From Favolaschia claudopus (lineage: Eukaryota > Basidiomycota > Agaricomycetes > Agaricales > Mycenaceae): a stretch of DNA of 64,000 nucleotides. A program made the position numbers and the translations under genes. The stretch lies in assembly GCA_037176885.1 (NCBI GenBank), contig JAWWNJ010000081.1, positions 372,001-436,000 on the forward strand. Reading direction: 5' to 3'. The notes beneath the pieces were generated by a model, which ran no database searches, was not told the DNA's origin, and worked only from the letters and a program-made list of their open reading frames with translations. Of this stretch, positions 45,171 to 56,730 are shown piece by piece; within the stretch, counting starts at the first letter, position 1; every line of letters starts with the position of its first letter.

Positions 45171-45835
45171 TCATGGAGGTAGATCCAGTTCTAGAGTACC
45201 GATTTCGAAGTGAGGCAAGTGTTCATGATACTCGTTACAAGTCTGGGCATGACCACTATCCACAGGAAGACTGAGGAGCACGGCCACCCGAGCTCGCGGG
45301 TTGATGGAGATTTCTCCTCCTTTCAATATCGTCCTAGGTGATTCCATAGGGATCGGCCACACAGCAAGAGGCTGGAACGTGAAGAAAGATAAGCGATTCC
45401 GATACCACATAGATAGAAAATTTCACGCACCATGGTATCCTCCCAGCGGCATCTGCTCTCTTTCCCAGTCTCATTATTTCGTGTCACATAAACATCGTAA
45501 AACGTGGGTCGTGTCTTGAATTCCTGCCGGCTGACCAGCGTAGGGGGCGGCTCTCGAGGAGACAACCGCCATCGAATCCAGAGCACAAACGCAACGAGCG
45601 AAATTCCCAATAAAGACCCAAGGATGTACCACTCTGCGCGACTCGATGTTCAGTGCTCCACACCCCGACCCAGAGTGAGTCGATGCATACTGTAGTCTGA
45701 AATGTTGCCACCGACGTTGGTAGGTCGGCGACCCGGATTCCCAGCGGCCGATGTTGAGTTGGGATTCCCGAATCCTCGCGTCCCAGTCGCAGTGGGGGAG
45801 CTCGAGAGCTGAGAAGACGACTCGGACTCGGACAT
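45171..45835 (-). CDS. Small single-pass membrane protein, function unknown
   Basis: Exon 1 starts MSESESSSQLSSSPTATGTR and is Ser/Gly/Asn-rich, likely disordered. It splices (CTG G|gtcggg...cgcag|AG) into a hydrophobic helix EWYILGSLLGISLVAFVLWI followed by basic RWRLSPREPPPTLVSRQEF. After DVYVTRNNETGKESRCRWED a second intron leads to PLAVWPIPMESPRTI, ending IGTLELDLPP. The plan is a disordered N-terminus, one membrane helix and a polar tail of about 100 residues. No family was recognised. Confidence 0.6.
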
Positions 45836-46265
45836 GGTGTCCGTTCAAGGACAAGTTGTGCGCTAACCAAAATAAGAATCTAAAGCATACCTACAGGCTG
45901 TTAGTATACAAAACTTACATTTGATTGTGTTGTCGCGTGATCGAAGGCGCATCAGACAACAAATGAACTCTAAACAGAAAGGAGTTAGTCGCGTCGCGTT
46001 GTTGCGGCGGTTGCTTGATCGCCGCTGATTTAGATTGAGATTATCGGATATTTCCAGGCAAAGATGAAAGTTCCAAGTCAAGTCAAGTCGTTCTGGGTTG
46101 AAAACGGTCAGAATTCAGCCTTGCAGCACAACCAGAACGACTCTCATAAATACCTCCAATTCATAGGCCCAACAAGTATTTGCCCAGAACTTTAGAAATC
46201 TTTCCAAGACGGGAAACCAGTGACAGATAAATGCACGGAGGCCCGGCGGGTAAAACATGTACGAT
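45836..46265. other. Intergenic region with GTCGCGTCGCG motif
   Basis: Holds AGTCGCGTCGCGTTG near 45988, about 150 bp before the small membrane protein start. No gene recognised. Confidence 0.4.
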
Positions 46266-48646
46266 CTAAGAATCGACATTACACAACCCCGGCCTCAGAG
46301 CGCACCACTGCGGCTGAAGCGCAATAGCCTTCACACCGCGCTGCACCATACGGTACCTCATCTCATGCAACCTTGGCAAAGCCTCACTCCCATCAAGCGC
46401 TTTACCATCCGGTCGCGTTGCTCCCGTCCAAAAGATCTCAGCCGACGTTGCTGCGCGCGGCCATACGATGGGGTCAAGGTTGTTGGGGTCGGATTGTTCG
46501 GTCCAGAGAAGCTGTTGGCCTGGAACATGAAGGGTTCGGATTCAGAGGCTTATGGATAAGAACGAAAAAGTTTACCGCCTAGTACGAGATGTTTCTGAGC
46601 AGCGCTGATGTTTGCGAGCGGGTTGAAGGTGTACGCCTTCACATGGACGATGCATCAAACAGCGGCTCAATAATCTAAACGCATTACTCACCTTTTGCCA
46701 CGATTTGAATGGATCGCACCAGCTGTTTCTATCCATCGTATTAGACTTGATTGAGCCAAAGCTGCCAGTTTAAAGAGAACAAACGATTCTGCCGACTTTC
46801 CGATCCATTCTCCCGCACCGCAGTCCTGTTCGAAAGAAATGAGACTCCATCACACACGCACACGCTCGTGAAGCCACACGCACCAGATAGAAGAAGTCGC
46901 TTGGAGCATGCACGAAACGGAAATTCTTCGCAGCGACAGCAGCGGCGTTGGCGGACGAAATCCAAACCCTGGAGCACATTCAGCACAACCGTTCGACTTT
47001 GATGCAATCTACTAACATGACCACCGTGTTGTTCGAAAGCTTTGGCGAATGATCCAAGACCATTTCTTGTCGCACACCAAATCAGTTGCCACAAAACAAG
47101 AATCATTCCAAATATCTACTCACCTTCCCAAACAACAGGAGTCTTCCCGAGCTTGGCCAATGCGCCGTGAGTAGCCTGAGTGAAACTATTCAACGCCTGT
47201 TCCAACGTTTGACCAGACTTTTTCAAATCCGCCTGCGTCTGAGCATCACTCTTGTAGCATCTACAGGAATACGAAATCAACGTCTCATGGGAATCGCTTT
47301 TGAGAGGGTCCTAAAGAACGTACTGGGTGTTCAACTCATCGCCTCCAGTGCTGAATAGCTTTGACGGCAAGACGCGAGCTGCCGCTGTAAACAAAGCAGC
47401 AGAGAAATTGACAGTGCCAGGCGTGGCAAGACGGAGCTGGCCTGCAGGCGGCTCATTGGCGAAGGTGCTCCAAGGGCTAGCTTGGTTGCAAGCAACGTGT
47501 TCTGGGTGCGATTCTGCAATGATAGCGGTGTGTCCTGGGCTGTCGATTTCCTACCAAGATATATCAACAAGAGAAAGAAACATTTCTGCTTAAGTTCCTG
47601 ACCATGACAACGTCGATTCCGTGCTTAAGAAGTTGATTAGTTGTGAGGTTTATTTCGGAAGAAAGAGCAGAGACTCACTGCAGCGGCATAGGAAACAATA
47701 GATTGTACATCGGCGGGGGAGTAGATTTGACTGGGGGAATAGGCGCCTTTCCCTGAAAGTTCGGGGAACTCGGGCAGAAACAGCGGGAAACTTTGCGAAT
47801 CGACGATGTGCCAGTGAAACGTATTGATCTACTCGAATTCAATCTCAGGAATCGGATTGCAAATGGGAAATACATACCTTGACCCAACTCATCGCGTCCA
47901 ATGTGCGCTTGATATCGGCGACAGGGAAGCTGTCCAGAAGTTGAGCTCCAAATATAAACATGGGTCATGCGACTTGCAAATTTCTTGAAGTATCGAGCAT
48001 CAAGCCACGATAAGGCTATGTATAAGATTTACAATGAGTATTAGTGGCTTTCAAAAGACTCGAAATAGACGTACATAGGCCGGAACATCCTTCACTATGC
48101 TCACTGGACTGACGTTTGTGTAGGTGACACCGTTGAGATCGTACCAGAATTGGGAGAAAGTCGTGAGGCCACGGAATAGACCGAGGGTGGAGTTGGCGGA
48201 CAGCACAGCGGGTCTGCCATCGTTCGGGATAGACAAAGTATACCCTTCCGAGCGAGTGCCGATGTCTTTCACGGAATCGGCGGCGATGGGGAGAACCGGT
48301 TGATTGCTCTGCATGGTCACCGTGAGACTAGGCAACGTTTTGGCGGTCTTGAGAGCACCAGCGTCGGCAGCGCCACGGCCAACCACCAAACGCTTAAGTA
48401 GAGTAAGCCAATATCGATTTCGAGATACTGTGGCTACAATACCTGAAGTTTGTCTGTGGCGAGGAAGTTTTTGGTCTGCGAAACTGCATCCAAGAGATCC
48501 TGGGGCGGATTGGGTACGTTCACGTCGATGTTGAACTGAGAAGACAAGACGAGAAAAGTAGACCCGGTCTGCAAGGTTCGGGGGATCGGCCACAAGGCGA
48601 GGGTTTGTGGAACGAGGGCGAGGAGAATAGGAATGTAGTAGAGCAT
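46266..48646 (-). CDS. Secreted beta-N-acetylhexosaminidase (GH20), second copy
   Basis: It starts MLYYIPILLALVPQTLALWP, a secretion signal like that of the copy at 11832. Then come TRSEGYTLSIPNDGRPAVL, STLGLFRGLTTFSQFWYDLN, PYRGLMLDTSRNF, FPVADIKRTLDAMSWVK, INTFHWHIVDSQSFPLFLP, GIDVVMEIDSPGHTAIIAES, STGGDELN with the catalytic Asp-Glu, and WEEMVLDHSPK. VWISSANAAAVAAKNFRFVH, DCGAGEWIGK, NSWCDPFKSWQK, QQLLWTEQSDPNNLDPIVWP and LRPGLCNVDS complete the protein. It cuts terminal GlcNAc from chitin oligomers or glycans outside the cell. Exon order equals the first copy. The intron at 47930-47977 uses a GC donor (gcaagt) and AG acceptor. Motif GCGTGACCGTCACC lies 110 bp upstream. Confidence 0.9.
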
Positions 48647-49500
48647 GACGGCGAGTCGTAGGCTGAGTAGCAGTGTGCTCCAGTCCTTGTGACGGTAGGA
48701 AGCAAGGTTCGAGATCAAACTTCGAGAGTCACGCGTTAAGATCCCTTAAGATGCTCGCGTGACCGTCACCCGATCGACGTTAACGCGTCGCGTCGCGTTC
48801 TTTTTGGTGGTTGTCCTTTGACAGTACTTCGTCGTAGTCTTCAAACGTCCACATAGATCGGAGGGAAATTCTGCAAATAAGGATTTTGTAGCGCTTGCAC
48901 CTCCAAAGGAATTTCGATCGACTCCAAACGGACTAACCATGTCACGATGAAGAATACGCATGACAATAGCGCGAGGAGGAGCAAGGGGTCAAACTGGGGT
49001 CGGTCAGAGTCAAAGGGGAGAGAGCCGAATTCAGCACAAATTCAAAAGAAGAAAAAACGAAGCCATGTGACCGTGATCGCTGCCACCTTTTGCAGACCCC
49101 GGTCACTACTTCCCCAAGCTCACCCTGGCGTTCAAAGGCAGACTTAATTTTCGTTGAAGACTTCGAGTCGAAGATTCACCACAGTATCTAGAGGAAACCG
49201 ATGCCACAGTATTCACCTTCTCCGACCATGTTTCGTGTTTCTTTGACCGTTTTTGCTCCGAGTCTGGCTCAAACCGTGCCATTTCTGTGTCTGCAAGATT
49301 ACTGTGGGTCTCGGGGCTCCCAGATTTACCTTATTCAAGTTATGCGAACGCAAAGTCGCGATACCTCCTTGCCTTAGACAACAGAGTCGCTGTTTTCCAT
49401 GGGCTAGTGACCGGGGTCTTCATGGCGATTGCCGACGGCTTCAAACCGCCTTCTCTCGCTAAAATGAATTGACCATCTGCTCTTGCCTTTTCTCTTCACC
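48647..49500. other. Divergent promoter region
   Basis: Between the second hexosaminidase and the fucosyltransferase-like gene. It holds GCGTGACCGTCACC (48757-48770), ACGCGTCGCGTCGCGT near 48783 and GTGACCGTGATCGC (49067-49080). No gene recognised. Confidence 0.5.
48757..48770. promoter_or_regulatory. Candidate promoter motif GCGTGACCGTCACC
   Basis: Palindromic core GTGACCGTCAC, 110 bp before the second hexosaminidase start. Same word family as at 405, 10714, 41722, 49067 and 60606. Role inferred. Confidence 0.4.
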
Positions 49501-51108
49501 ATGGCCAACTGGGCCAACGTCCGGTACCAGCAGATCCACTCTGGGGCGCAGAACTGGAATCCTTCTAATCGACGGCGGCAAATCTTGTACATTTCTCTCG
49601 GAGTCTTTGCTTTTTTCTTGCTTTTGGGCATCGCACACCCAACGACGAGGAAACTGGGCAAGGAATACTACAACGAAGTCATTCCTAGCGCAGACTCTGA
49701 CCCGAAACCTGCGAAAGAAGACGAACCTGTTTTGAAGCTTCCTGGTCCACCAACCTACGAAACGCTCAAAAAATGGGAGGACGACCTTCCGCAGCACAAT
49801 CTCGACCTGCCGTTTCCGGAGGGCAAGACAGGGAGATACGTCAAGTTCTCCAACCAGATGAACTTCGTCGGCTGGAACAACTGTCTTAACGAACGGTATG
49901 TCTGTCCCTCATTTCCCGTCTCCAAGTTGGGCCTCACACGACCTAGATTAATGAACGCGCATCTGGCATACATGTCCAAACGCGCTTATGTCTTCAACGA
50001 ATACGTCTGGGCGCAAGAACACTACCCATGGCCCCCCGTCCAACAGCCCCCAGGCGGCCCACGCACCCCACTCAACGCCATCATCTCCGGCCCAATGGCA
50101 GGCGGCCCCTGGGACTCAGGCGACGACGCCCCGCGCTCCATCTCAGAACGCTGGTTCGACGTCGTCTGCCCCAAAGACTCCCGCCACATAATCCACACCG
50201 AGGACGTCAAACCCGCCCTCAAAGACCTCACCGGCTCCGCCATCTTCGCGCACTGGCAGAACCTCCTCCTCAATTTGGACGCGCGCTGCGTCGAAATCGT
50301 CCCCGCGCCCTGGGACGTCGACAGCATGCCGCAGATCTTCGACCTCTGGATCTGGGGCTCCGACCGCATATTGTCCCTCTGGGACGCCTTCGCCCACTCC
50401 CCCACCTCGCGCCTCCTGGGTCCCTCGCCCATCGTGCAAGCCGCCATCGACCGCAACGCGTACCTCTTCCTCCCGCGCGGCCCGCGCCCGCCGCACCCCG
50501 CCCCGCGGGACGTCTTCGCCCGCATGCTCGCGATGCACCTCCGCCGCGGCGACTACCTCGCGCACTGCACGAACCTCGCGAACTGGGGCTCGACGTACTA
50601 CAGCTGGGCGCAGCTCCCCGCGGTCATCGACCGCTTCGCGCCGCTCCCTGCGGACGACCCCAAGCGCGTCGAGACGATGCTGTCGCACTGCCTCCCGAAC
50701 AATCACCAGATTGTGCAGAAGATCGAGGAGGTTAGGGAGGACTATGTGAACGCGAAGGCGGGCGACTCGGAGGGGCGCACGTTGGATGTGCTGTACCTGC
50801 TGACGAACGAGCAGGGGGCGTGGTTGGATGAGGTGAAGGCAGACTTGAGGAAGGCGGGGTGGTACACGATCGTCACGACGCGCGATCTGCAGCTCGACCA
50901 GGAGCAGATGGACGTGAGCATGGCGATTGACATGCAAATGGCGCGGAAGGCGGCGGTGTTTATTGGGAATGGGGTGCGTTGCTTTCTTTCCCTTTTGTGT
51001 TATCGTGCATACGCTGACTTGCTCTCCCAGTGGTCATCTTTCACAAGCAACATAATTCACCAACGATTTGTAGACGGTCGGGAACCTATCAGCATTAGAT
51101 TGACATAG
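49501..51108 (+). CDS. O-fucosyltransferase-like type II membrane protein
   Basis: The ATG at 49501 gives MANWANVRYQQIHSGAQNW, then a basic patch NRRR and the single helix QILYISLGVFAFFLLLGIAH: a Golgi-type signal anchor. The lumenal part has FSNQMNFVGWNNCLNER, LMNAHLAYMSKRAYVF, WFDVVCPKDSRHIIH, IFAHWQNLLLNLDARCVEI, MLAMHLRRGDYLAHC, LDVLYLLTNEQGAW and DMQMARKAAVFIGNGWSSF. The H-x-R-R-G-D block resembles the nucleotide-sugar binding region of protein O-fucosyltransferases and relatives; the fungal members are little studied. Intron 1 (49896-49946) is exactly 51 nt with no stop in frame. A second intron lies near 50973-51030. The exon 50000-50700 is unusually GC-rich. The exact donor and acceptor are unknown. 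Confidence 0.7.
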   Translation: MANWANVRYQQIHSGAQNWNPSNRRRQILYISLGVFAFFLLLGIAHPTTRKLGKEYYNEVIPSADSDPKPAKEDEPVLKLPGPPTYETLKKWEDDLPQHNLDLPFPEGKTGRYVKFSNQMNFVGWNNCLNERYVCPSFPVSKLGLTRPRLMNAHLAYMSKRAYVFNEYVWAQEHYPWPPVQQPPGGPRTPLNAIISGPMAGGPWDSGDDAPRSISERWFDVVCPKDSRHIIHTEDVKPALKDLTGSAIFAHWQNLLLNLDARCVEIVPAPWDVDSMPQIFDLWIWGSDRILSLWDAFAHSPTSRLLGPSPIVQAAIDRNAYLFLPRGPRPPHPAPRDVFARMLAMHLRRGDYLAHCTNLANWGSTYYSWAQLPAVIDRFAPLPADDPKRVETMLSHCLPNNHQIVQKIEEVREDYVNAKAGDSEGRTLDVLYLLTNEQGAWLDEVKADLRKAGWYTIVTTRDLQLDQEQMDVSMAIDMQMARKAAVFIGNGVRCFLSLLCYRAYADLLSQWSSFTSNIIHQRFVDGREPISIRLT

Positions 51109-52566
51109 ACAGAGACAGACTCGAGATACCCCAGTGGACTGTATGATTACCCTAATCCTGCGGCGGGGCCGCGTACATACTTAGCTATAATTCAATTCGA
51201 TTTGGAGGCTTAGCTGCGTCGGATGAAAGTTGATCTCAGGCGACGGGAGCGGCGTCTCGGAATGTGGGGTACGGGGATATGGGTCCAAGGATGTCCATAC
51301 ATCCATACATCCATTCAGCAAGTTAAAGCCGTACCTCGACCACATGGCCATGAGCGGACCCACCTTCACGATTTTTCAAATGATTTCATACTCATACTCC
51401 AAACCCACGCGCCACCCACGCGCCCGACCCCGCCAACCGGAGATATCCAGCTTCTCGAGCTTTGACCTCCGTTTGTTTTTTTCTTTCTTTTTGGCGGTCG
51501 CGTCGCGTCGCGTCTGATCTATGTACATTATGCCTGAACAGTGAACTGAAATCGAATTCCCTGCACGGAAGAAAATGAAAGCCCATATGCATTCGGCGCG
51601 CCGTCGCACCTGAAATTTTCTTGAGTAACGAGTTACGGAGACCTCGACCGACATTGTTCAACGCCACGATGGAAGCGGAAGCGGAGATCATATGAGAGGT
51701 TACGCGTTAAGCCAGTATGTACTAGCGCGCGTCGCGTACCGTACCGTGGCGGTGCAGCAACGGGGGATCCCTTGTGATTTTGCAATTGTGCCAATCTAGT
51801 GCCAATCTTCAAGAGAGAAAAAAAAGGGAGAAAATCAGGGTCATAGCTAGCTATTTATTTATTCAGATTCGCAGTGACTGCGTCGCAGATCCGCGCCGGA
51901 ATCAAACGCGGAACGGACTCGAAAAAGACGGAGAAACGAGATGAGACGCGTACGAGCCTGTACGAGCGCATCATCATCGGCAAGGACGTCGACGCGACCA
52001 GGCCAAGCCAACCCTGACGAAACGGAGCAAGGCTTGCATCGTATATACGTCGACCGACGACAACCCGCAACTCCAACCCGCAAAGCAAGTTACTGACGAA
52101 TCAGACCCTGAGCAGATCTGGAAACGAGCGGCGCATCATTGTCATTGTCAGGAAGCTCATTAGCAACCTACGCTCAGGGACGCGGACGCGGACGCCACTG
52201 GGCCAAGGAAAGCGATACTTCTCGTAGTGGTGCCGGCGCCGGATTGCGCTTTTCACAGTTATTGACAGTGAAAAACCTCAACGACAAGCTAAGGGACACC
52301 GACGCCGCTGGAATCAAGTAACGCGACGTCGCACCAGCGCTCGGGATTCACAGTAGCATAAATCATCAACCCAAATTCAATGTATGAAGAAAGACCGTCA
52401 CGAGTGATCGATTATGTATGTGCAGAAAATAGACGACAAAAGCGCAAAACTTTAAGTAGTATCAAAAGTCGTTCGTTCGACGCGAGGTAAGGTGGAAGGC
52501 GGCCGCTGCGCAAGCAAACGGCTAGCGAGCGTGCATGCGCTTGTATCACCCTGAACCCTACTCCGC
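51109..52566. other. Intergenic region
   Basis: No gene recognised. Contains GTCGCGTCGCGTCGCGTC near 51498 and a related GCGCGTCGCGT near 51725. Open stretches at 51855-52088 on the minus strand have no recognisable features. Confidence 0.4.
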
Positions 52567-54098
52567 TTAGCACTATGAACAAGGGTCAGAAACACGATAC
52601 AACCAGAGAGTGGGGTGGTAGATACGCACGACGTTCATCTCCTGCGACTTGGTGTTCATGATGAGGGCGACGATGAGACCTGTCGGGTGTGGATTAGCAT
52701 TAACCCATACATGGAGAGACAAGGACAGATAGAGCGGAGATGAAATACGGTCAATGCGACCGGGTATGAAGAAAGACGTGAGGGGGGGACATGAGGGTAA
52801 GGGTCCATGAAATATGGGGAGTCGCATTGGTACGACCGGGTAGGAGGGGAGAGACATGAGGAATACAAGGGTAAGGGTAAGGGTCCACGTCAAGTCAAGA
52901 ACAGGGGTATGTATGGAATGAATGAGTCAAGTCAAAGTCAGAGTCGGAGTGTAAAAACGAGCGGCGGCGGCGAAGGATGACGCGAGGCGAGGCGAGACGA
53001 ATATGGTTATGGGTAGGTGGCTACAAAAAGAACAGTGATAGGATAGGAAAAACCGGTAATCATATATTTACTCGCGGGAGAAGAAGAGGGGTGGGCGGAG
53101 TTGAAATGGATAGGAAACAAGGGGAAAGGAAAGGAAGAAAGGAAACGAGAACGTACCGTAAAGACCCAAGACTTCGGCGAAAATGAGGATGAGAATCTGA
53201 GGGGGTGTTAGCCGGTGCATCGAGGTGAACATAATAGGATAGATGAAATAGGAAGGAGGAAAGTGGAGACACAATAGGAAGGAAGGAAGTAGAATATGAA
53301 GAGACAGTAGGAAGGAAGAGAGAAAAGAAAACACACCATGCCGACGAAAAGCCTGGGCTGCTGCGCGGTGCCCCTCACACCAGCGTCTCCGACGATACCG
53401 ATGGCGAAGCCCGCTGCGAGACCGGCGAGGCCGACTGCGAGGCCGGCGCCGAGCTGGACGAAGCCTTGGGCTAGGGACATGTGTACGCTCACTGTTGAGT
53501 AAAAATAAAGGAAGGAGGTCAGTCAGTGTGGTACTCAGGAGGAAGAGGGAAGAGGGCGGGATGAGGGACTTACAGTCACTGGCGACCAGGACGGAGACGA
53601 CGAGGCCGTAGATCTAGAGTATGTTGTCGGAAATAAGGGAGTTAGGGTGAGGGGGAAAAGGAAAGAAAGAAAGACGCACGGCGATGATACCAGCCATGAC
53701 GACTGGGACGACACACTTCATCATCTGGTCTGGCCGGAGGACGGACATCGCAGCGACACCGACGCCGGATTTGGCGGTTCCATAACTGCGAAGTGGAATG
53801 AGCTGCTGCTGCGCGCGGAGAGAATACGCTCAAAACTGACCTTGCTCCTATACCTGCCAGCGCATACAACCGTCAGACTACTCGTCTTACACACTGGGGT
53901 TCTCTGGTGGGGTATACGGCGTAGAAAGCCCGAACCCCCAGCGAAACTCAACTACTTACAAGTGAAGACGATAGCGCTGGTGCAGCCCTATTTATTTGGG
54001 TGCATATATCAGAAAACAGGGAAAATTGGGAGGGGAATGGTGCTTGCCATTGCGCTGAAGAAGGGGGCATAGACGGGGCAGAGGTCGGAGGTGGACAT
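52567..54098 (-). CDS. VMA3: V-type ATPase proteolipid subunit c
   Basis: Exons on the minus strand are [31 protein letters not shown] (small exon), [20 protein letters not shown] with [47 protein letters not shown] with [58 protein letters not shown] and a last Cys before the stop. The Glu in [13 protein letters not shown] is the proton-carrying residue of the rotor ring. Four membrane helices, located in the vacuolar membrane, where the ring drives acidification. The intron at 53988-54047 uses a GC donor. The end of one residue plus stop (TGC TAA) after a long intron is an unusual but consistent model. At least eight introns, some of them pyrimidine-rich. Confidence 0.9.
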
Positions 54099-54972
54099 TG
54101 TGGGGTTGGGTGGTATACGGGTAACGAAAGGGAGGAGGAGGTCAGCGTGAAGAACGATGATTGACTGCGTTTGGTGACGAGGAGGAGTTGTTGATGGAAA
54201 TACACGGGCATACAGATGTAAATAATCATTCTCAAGTCTGTTCTCTTCTCCACTCAATCTCCACTCGCGCATTTGGCGCAATATCATGACCAACTCATCC
54301 TGTTCTGCGAGTTGTTGTAGAACCTGCGTGAATCTGTATGCAACGACTGCGACGAGGTGCTCTCTGGGGCTTACATGTATCTCATGATGCTTTGAGAACG
54401 ATGGGCAGAATGCTGCTCAGCATACGTTCGCCGGATTGTATTCCTGTCTCGACATTTCTGTGAGGTATGCGACAGCGACTGGTGGTGCCTGCGCCGTACC
54501 CAGTATATGATCGTCAAGTGCTCATTTGAGTCACAGGAACGTCGTCCGGCTACCTTCCGCTCTTCCCGATGTTGCTCCCCCGCGAGACGCCCCAGACGCC
54601 CGAACTCGTTACTCCCCTGGGCTCAGCACGCTATGTGGGCCATCGCCGCTCTTCGAAAGTCTCGTAATTGCACCTCCCCTACGCCTCACCACTCTCGCGG
54701 TTGGATGGGATGAACGCTCGAGTCATCCCGAATTACAGTATCTGTGGGATATCTGCATCCGCTCCTCTTGGCTATGCTATCTGCAGCCAAGGTCGACGAG
54801 GACCACGTAATCGCGGGGTCTGCCGATACTTTGGTTGAGGGGCTCGGTGTGCGGGTGAACGTCGACGGGGAGGTGCAAGAGAGAGCTCGAGTACGCGTAC
54901 GCGACCTTCTTTCGATCCGCATCGGAGAGTGGACGAGGGGGTACCATGACCTGACACGTGTGAGGGGATGCG
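54099..54972 (+). other. Unassigned region with coding-like stretches
   Basis: Plus-strand frames at 54526-54810 (with STLCGPSPLFESLVIAPPLR) and 54744-54995 (with AAKVDEDHVIAGSADTLVEG) look protein-like. They do not join to each other by clear splice sites, and no family was recognised. They lead into the tandem repeat that follows and may be parts of the same gene. Confidence 0.25.
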
Positions 54973-56730
54973 GCGGCGAGGGAGGAGTTGTTTGAGCGGA
55001 TAGGCTAAGGTATGGGGTAGTCGGATGGGGAACGCGTAGATGACGAGGGTGGGGGGACATTGCCAAGGCTGCTTACGAATCCGATGGCGACGACAAGACA
55101 AAGCTGACCTTCCTTGCGATGGAGGACGGCCTCTACAGTACATGCTCTCCCTCAAGAAATCGGGGGCTGGGATTGCACCACCTTTCATCGGCCTACACGC
55201 CAACACCCTGTCACATTTTCGAACTTGATCTATCCAGAATACTGTATCTGCCTGGATGCTCAGCCTCGAGCTCGTCAGAGACCTCCGCCATCTCCCACAA
55301 TTCCCACGACCGAAACAATCGCTGAGGATGCAAAAGCAACGTCCTTCGCGACGAGTACTCGGCCACCGAAAACCTCGATATCCTCTTCAGAGGGTCATCA
55401 TCCCTCACCCCTCACCCCGCACGCATCATCAAGAGCGTGGTACCCCCGATGCCATTCTCGCCCGCCATGGATGCCAGCCGAACACCCGCCCCCATACCCG
55501 TCTTTCTTCACATCCGAAATCGACGAAGCACGCGAAAATGGGTCTAAGATACAAGAAGACATGTACATTTCGGCACTGGCACAGTACTTGAGAGAAAACG
55601 CAGACGCAGACGCTTGGCCAAGGAAGTTTCAGCCACCTGGCCTGGAAAGAAAGTATCAATCACTTTTGTGGCCAACGAAATACGCAATACGCGACTTCAT
55701 GCTATGTCGACGATACCACGCCTCCGACCCCTGCTGTCAGTGGCACACCGAGCCCCTCTTTTCGCGGAAGTCCTCAGGCGGCGAGGGAGGAGTTGTTTGA
55801 GCGGATAGGTATAGTATAGGTATGGGGCCAGCGGTTCCCCCGGCCATGACTGCGAGTGCGGAGACGATGAGGGTGGGGGGACATTGCCAAGGCTGCTTAC
55901 GAATCCGATGGCGACAACAAAGTCGACCTTCCTTGCAATGGAGAAGAGGCGCCATGGCCACCGCCTCTACAGTACATGCTACATGCTCTCCCTCAAGAAA
56001 TTGGGGGCTGAGCGTGTATCGGCTTACACCAACACCCTGTCAAATTTTCGAACCTTGATCTATTCAAAATACCTGCCTGGATGCCCAGCGCTCAGCCTCG
56101 AGCTCGTCAGCCACCTCTCTTGTTCCGGACCGCCATCTCCCATGACCGAAAAATCGCTGAGGATGCGCATGCAAAGGCAACGTTCTTCGTGGGTGCCCGG
56201 CGCCCAAGGTCACCGGAAACCTCGATATCCTCTTCAGAGGGTCATCATCCTCCGCCCCTCACACCGCACGCATCATCAAGAGTGTGGTTCCCCCCATGCC
56301 ATTCTCGCCCGCCATGGATGCCAGCCGAACACCCGCCGTCTTCACATCCGAAATCGACGACGCACGCGAAAAAGCCATAATGGCTGGCACAATGGCTGGG
56401 CTCATGCTCGGCAAGATACAAGAAGACATGTACATTTCGGCGCTGGGCGACATTGGGCTGCTCATGATGGCGACAAAGCTGACCTTGCAATGCAATGGAG
56501 GACGACTTGGAGGCGGCACCGCCTCCACAGTACATGCTACATGCTCTCCCTCAAGAAATTGGGGGCCCCCGCGTGTATCAATCACCTTTGACTGGCTTAC
56601 ACGCCAACACCCTAGGCCTGTCACGTTTTCGCGAATCTACGATATTCACAATATCTGCCTGGATGCTCAGCGCTCAGCCTCGAGCCGAATCGTGCTTGCC
56701 GCTTGCGTCCACGATTTTGACCGTCTGTTC
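54973..56730 (+). repeat. Tandem segmental duplication, about 805-bp period, 2.5 copies
   Basis: The unit starts GCGGCGAGGGAGGAGTTGTT at 54973 and again at 55778. Both copies share GGTGGGGGGACATTGCCAAG, CTTACGAATCCGATGGCGAC, ACAGTACATGCT, TCTCCCTCAAGAAAT and GCCAACACCCTGTCA-type words, the CTCGATATCCTCTTCAGAGG and GCATCATCAAGAG blocks, and GCCATGGATGCCAGCCGAAC. A third copy lacking its first part runs from about 56440 to 56730. The copies differ at many sites and by small gaps, so the duplication is not recent. Plus-strand frames read KIQEDMYISAL in copies 1 and 2, so the unit probably came from a coding gene, which I could not identify. Confidence 0.7.

Noticed and set aside
50022..50937. 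Long alternative open frames on both strands over the fucosyltransferase-like gene
   Set aside because: Caused by the strong GC bias at third codon positions; only the main frame has conserved motifs.
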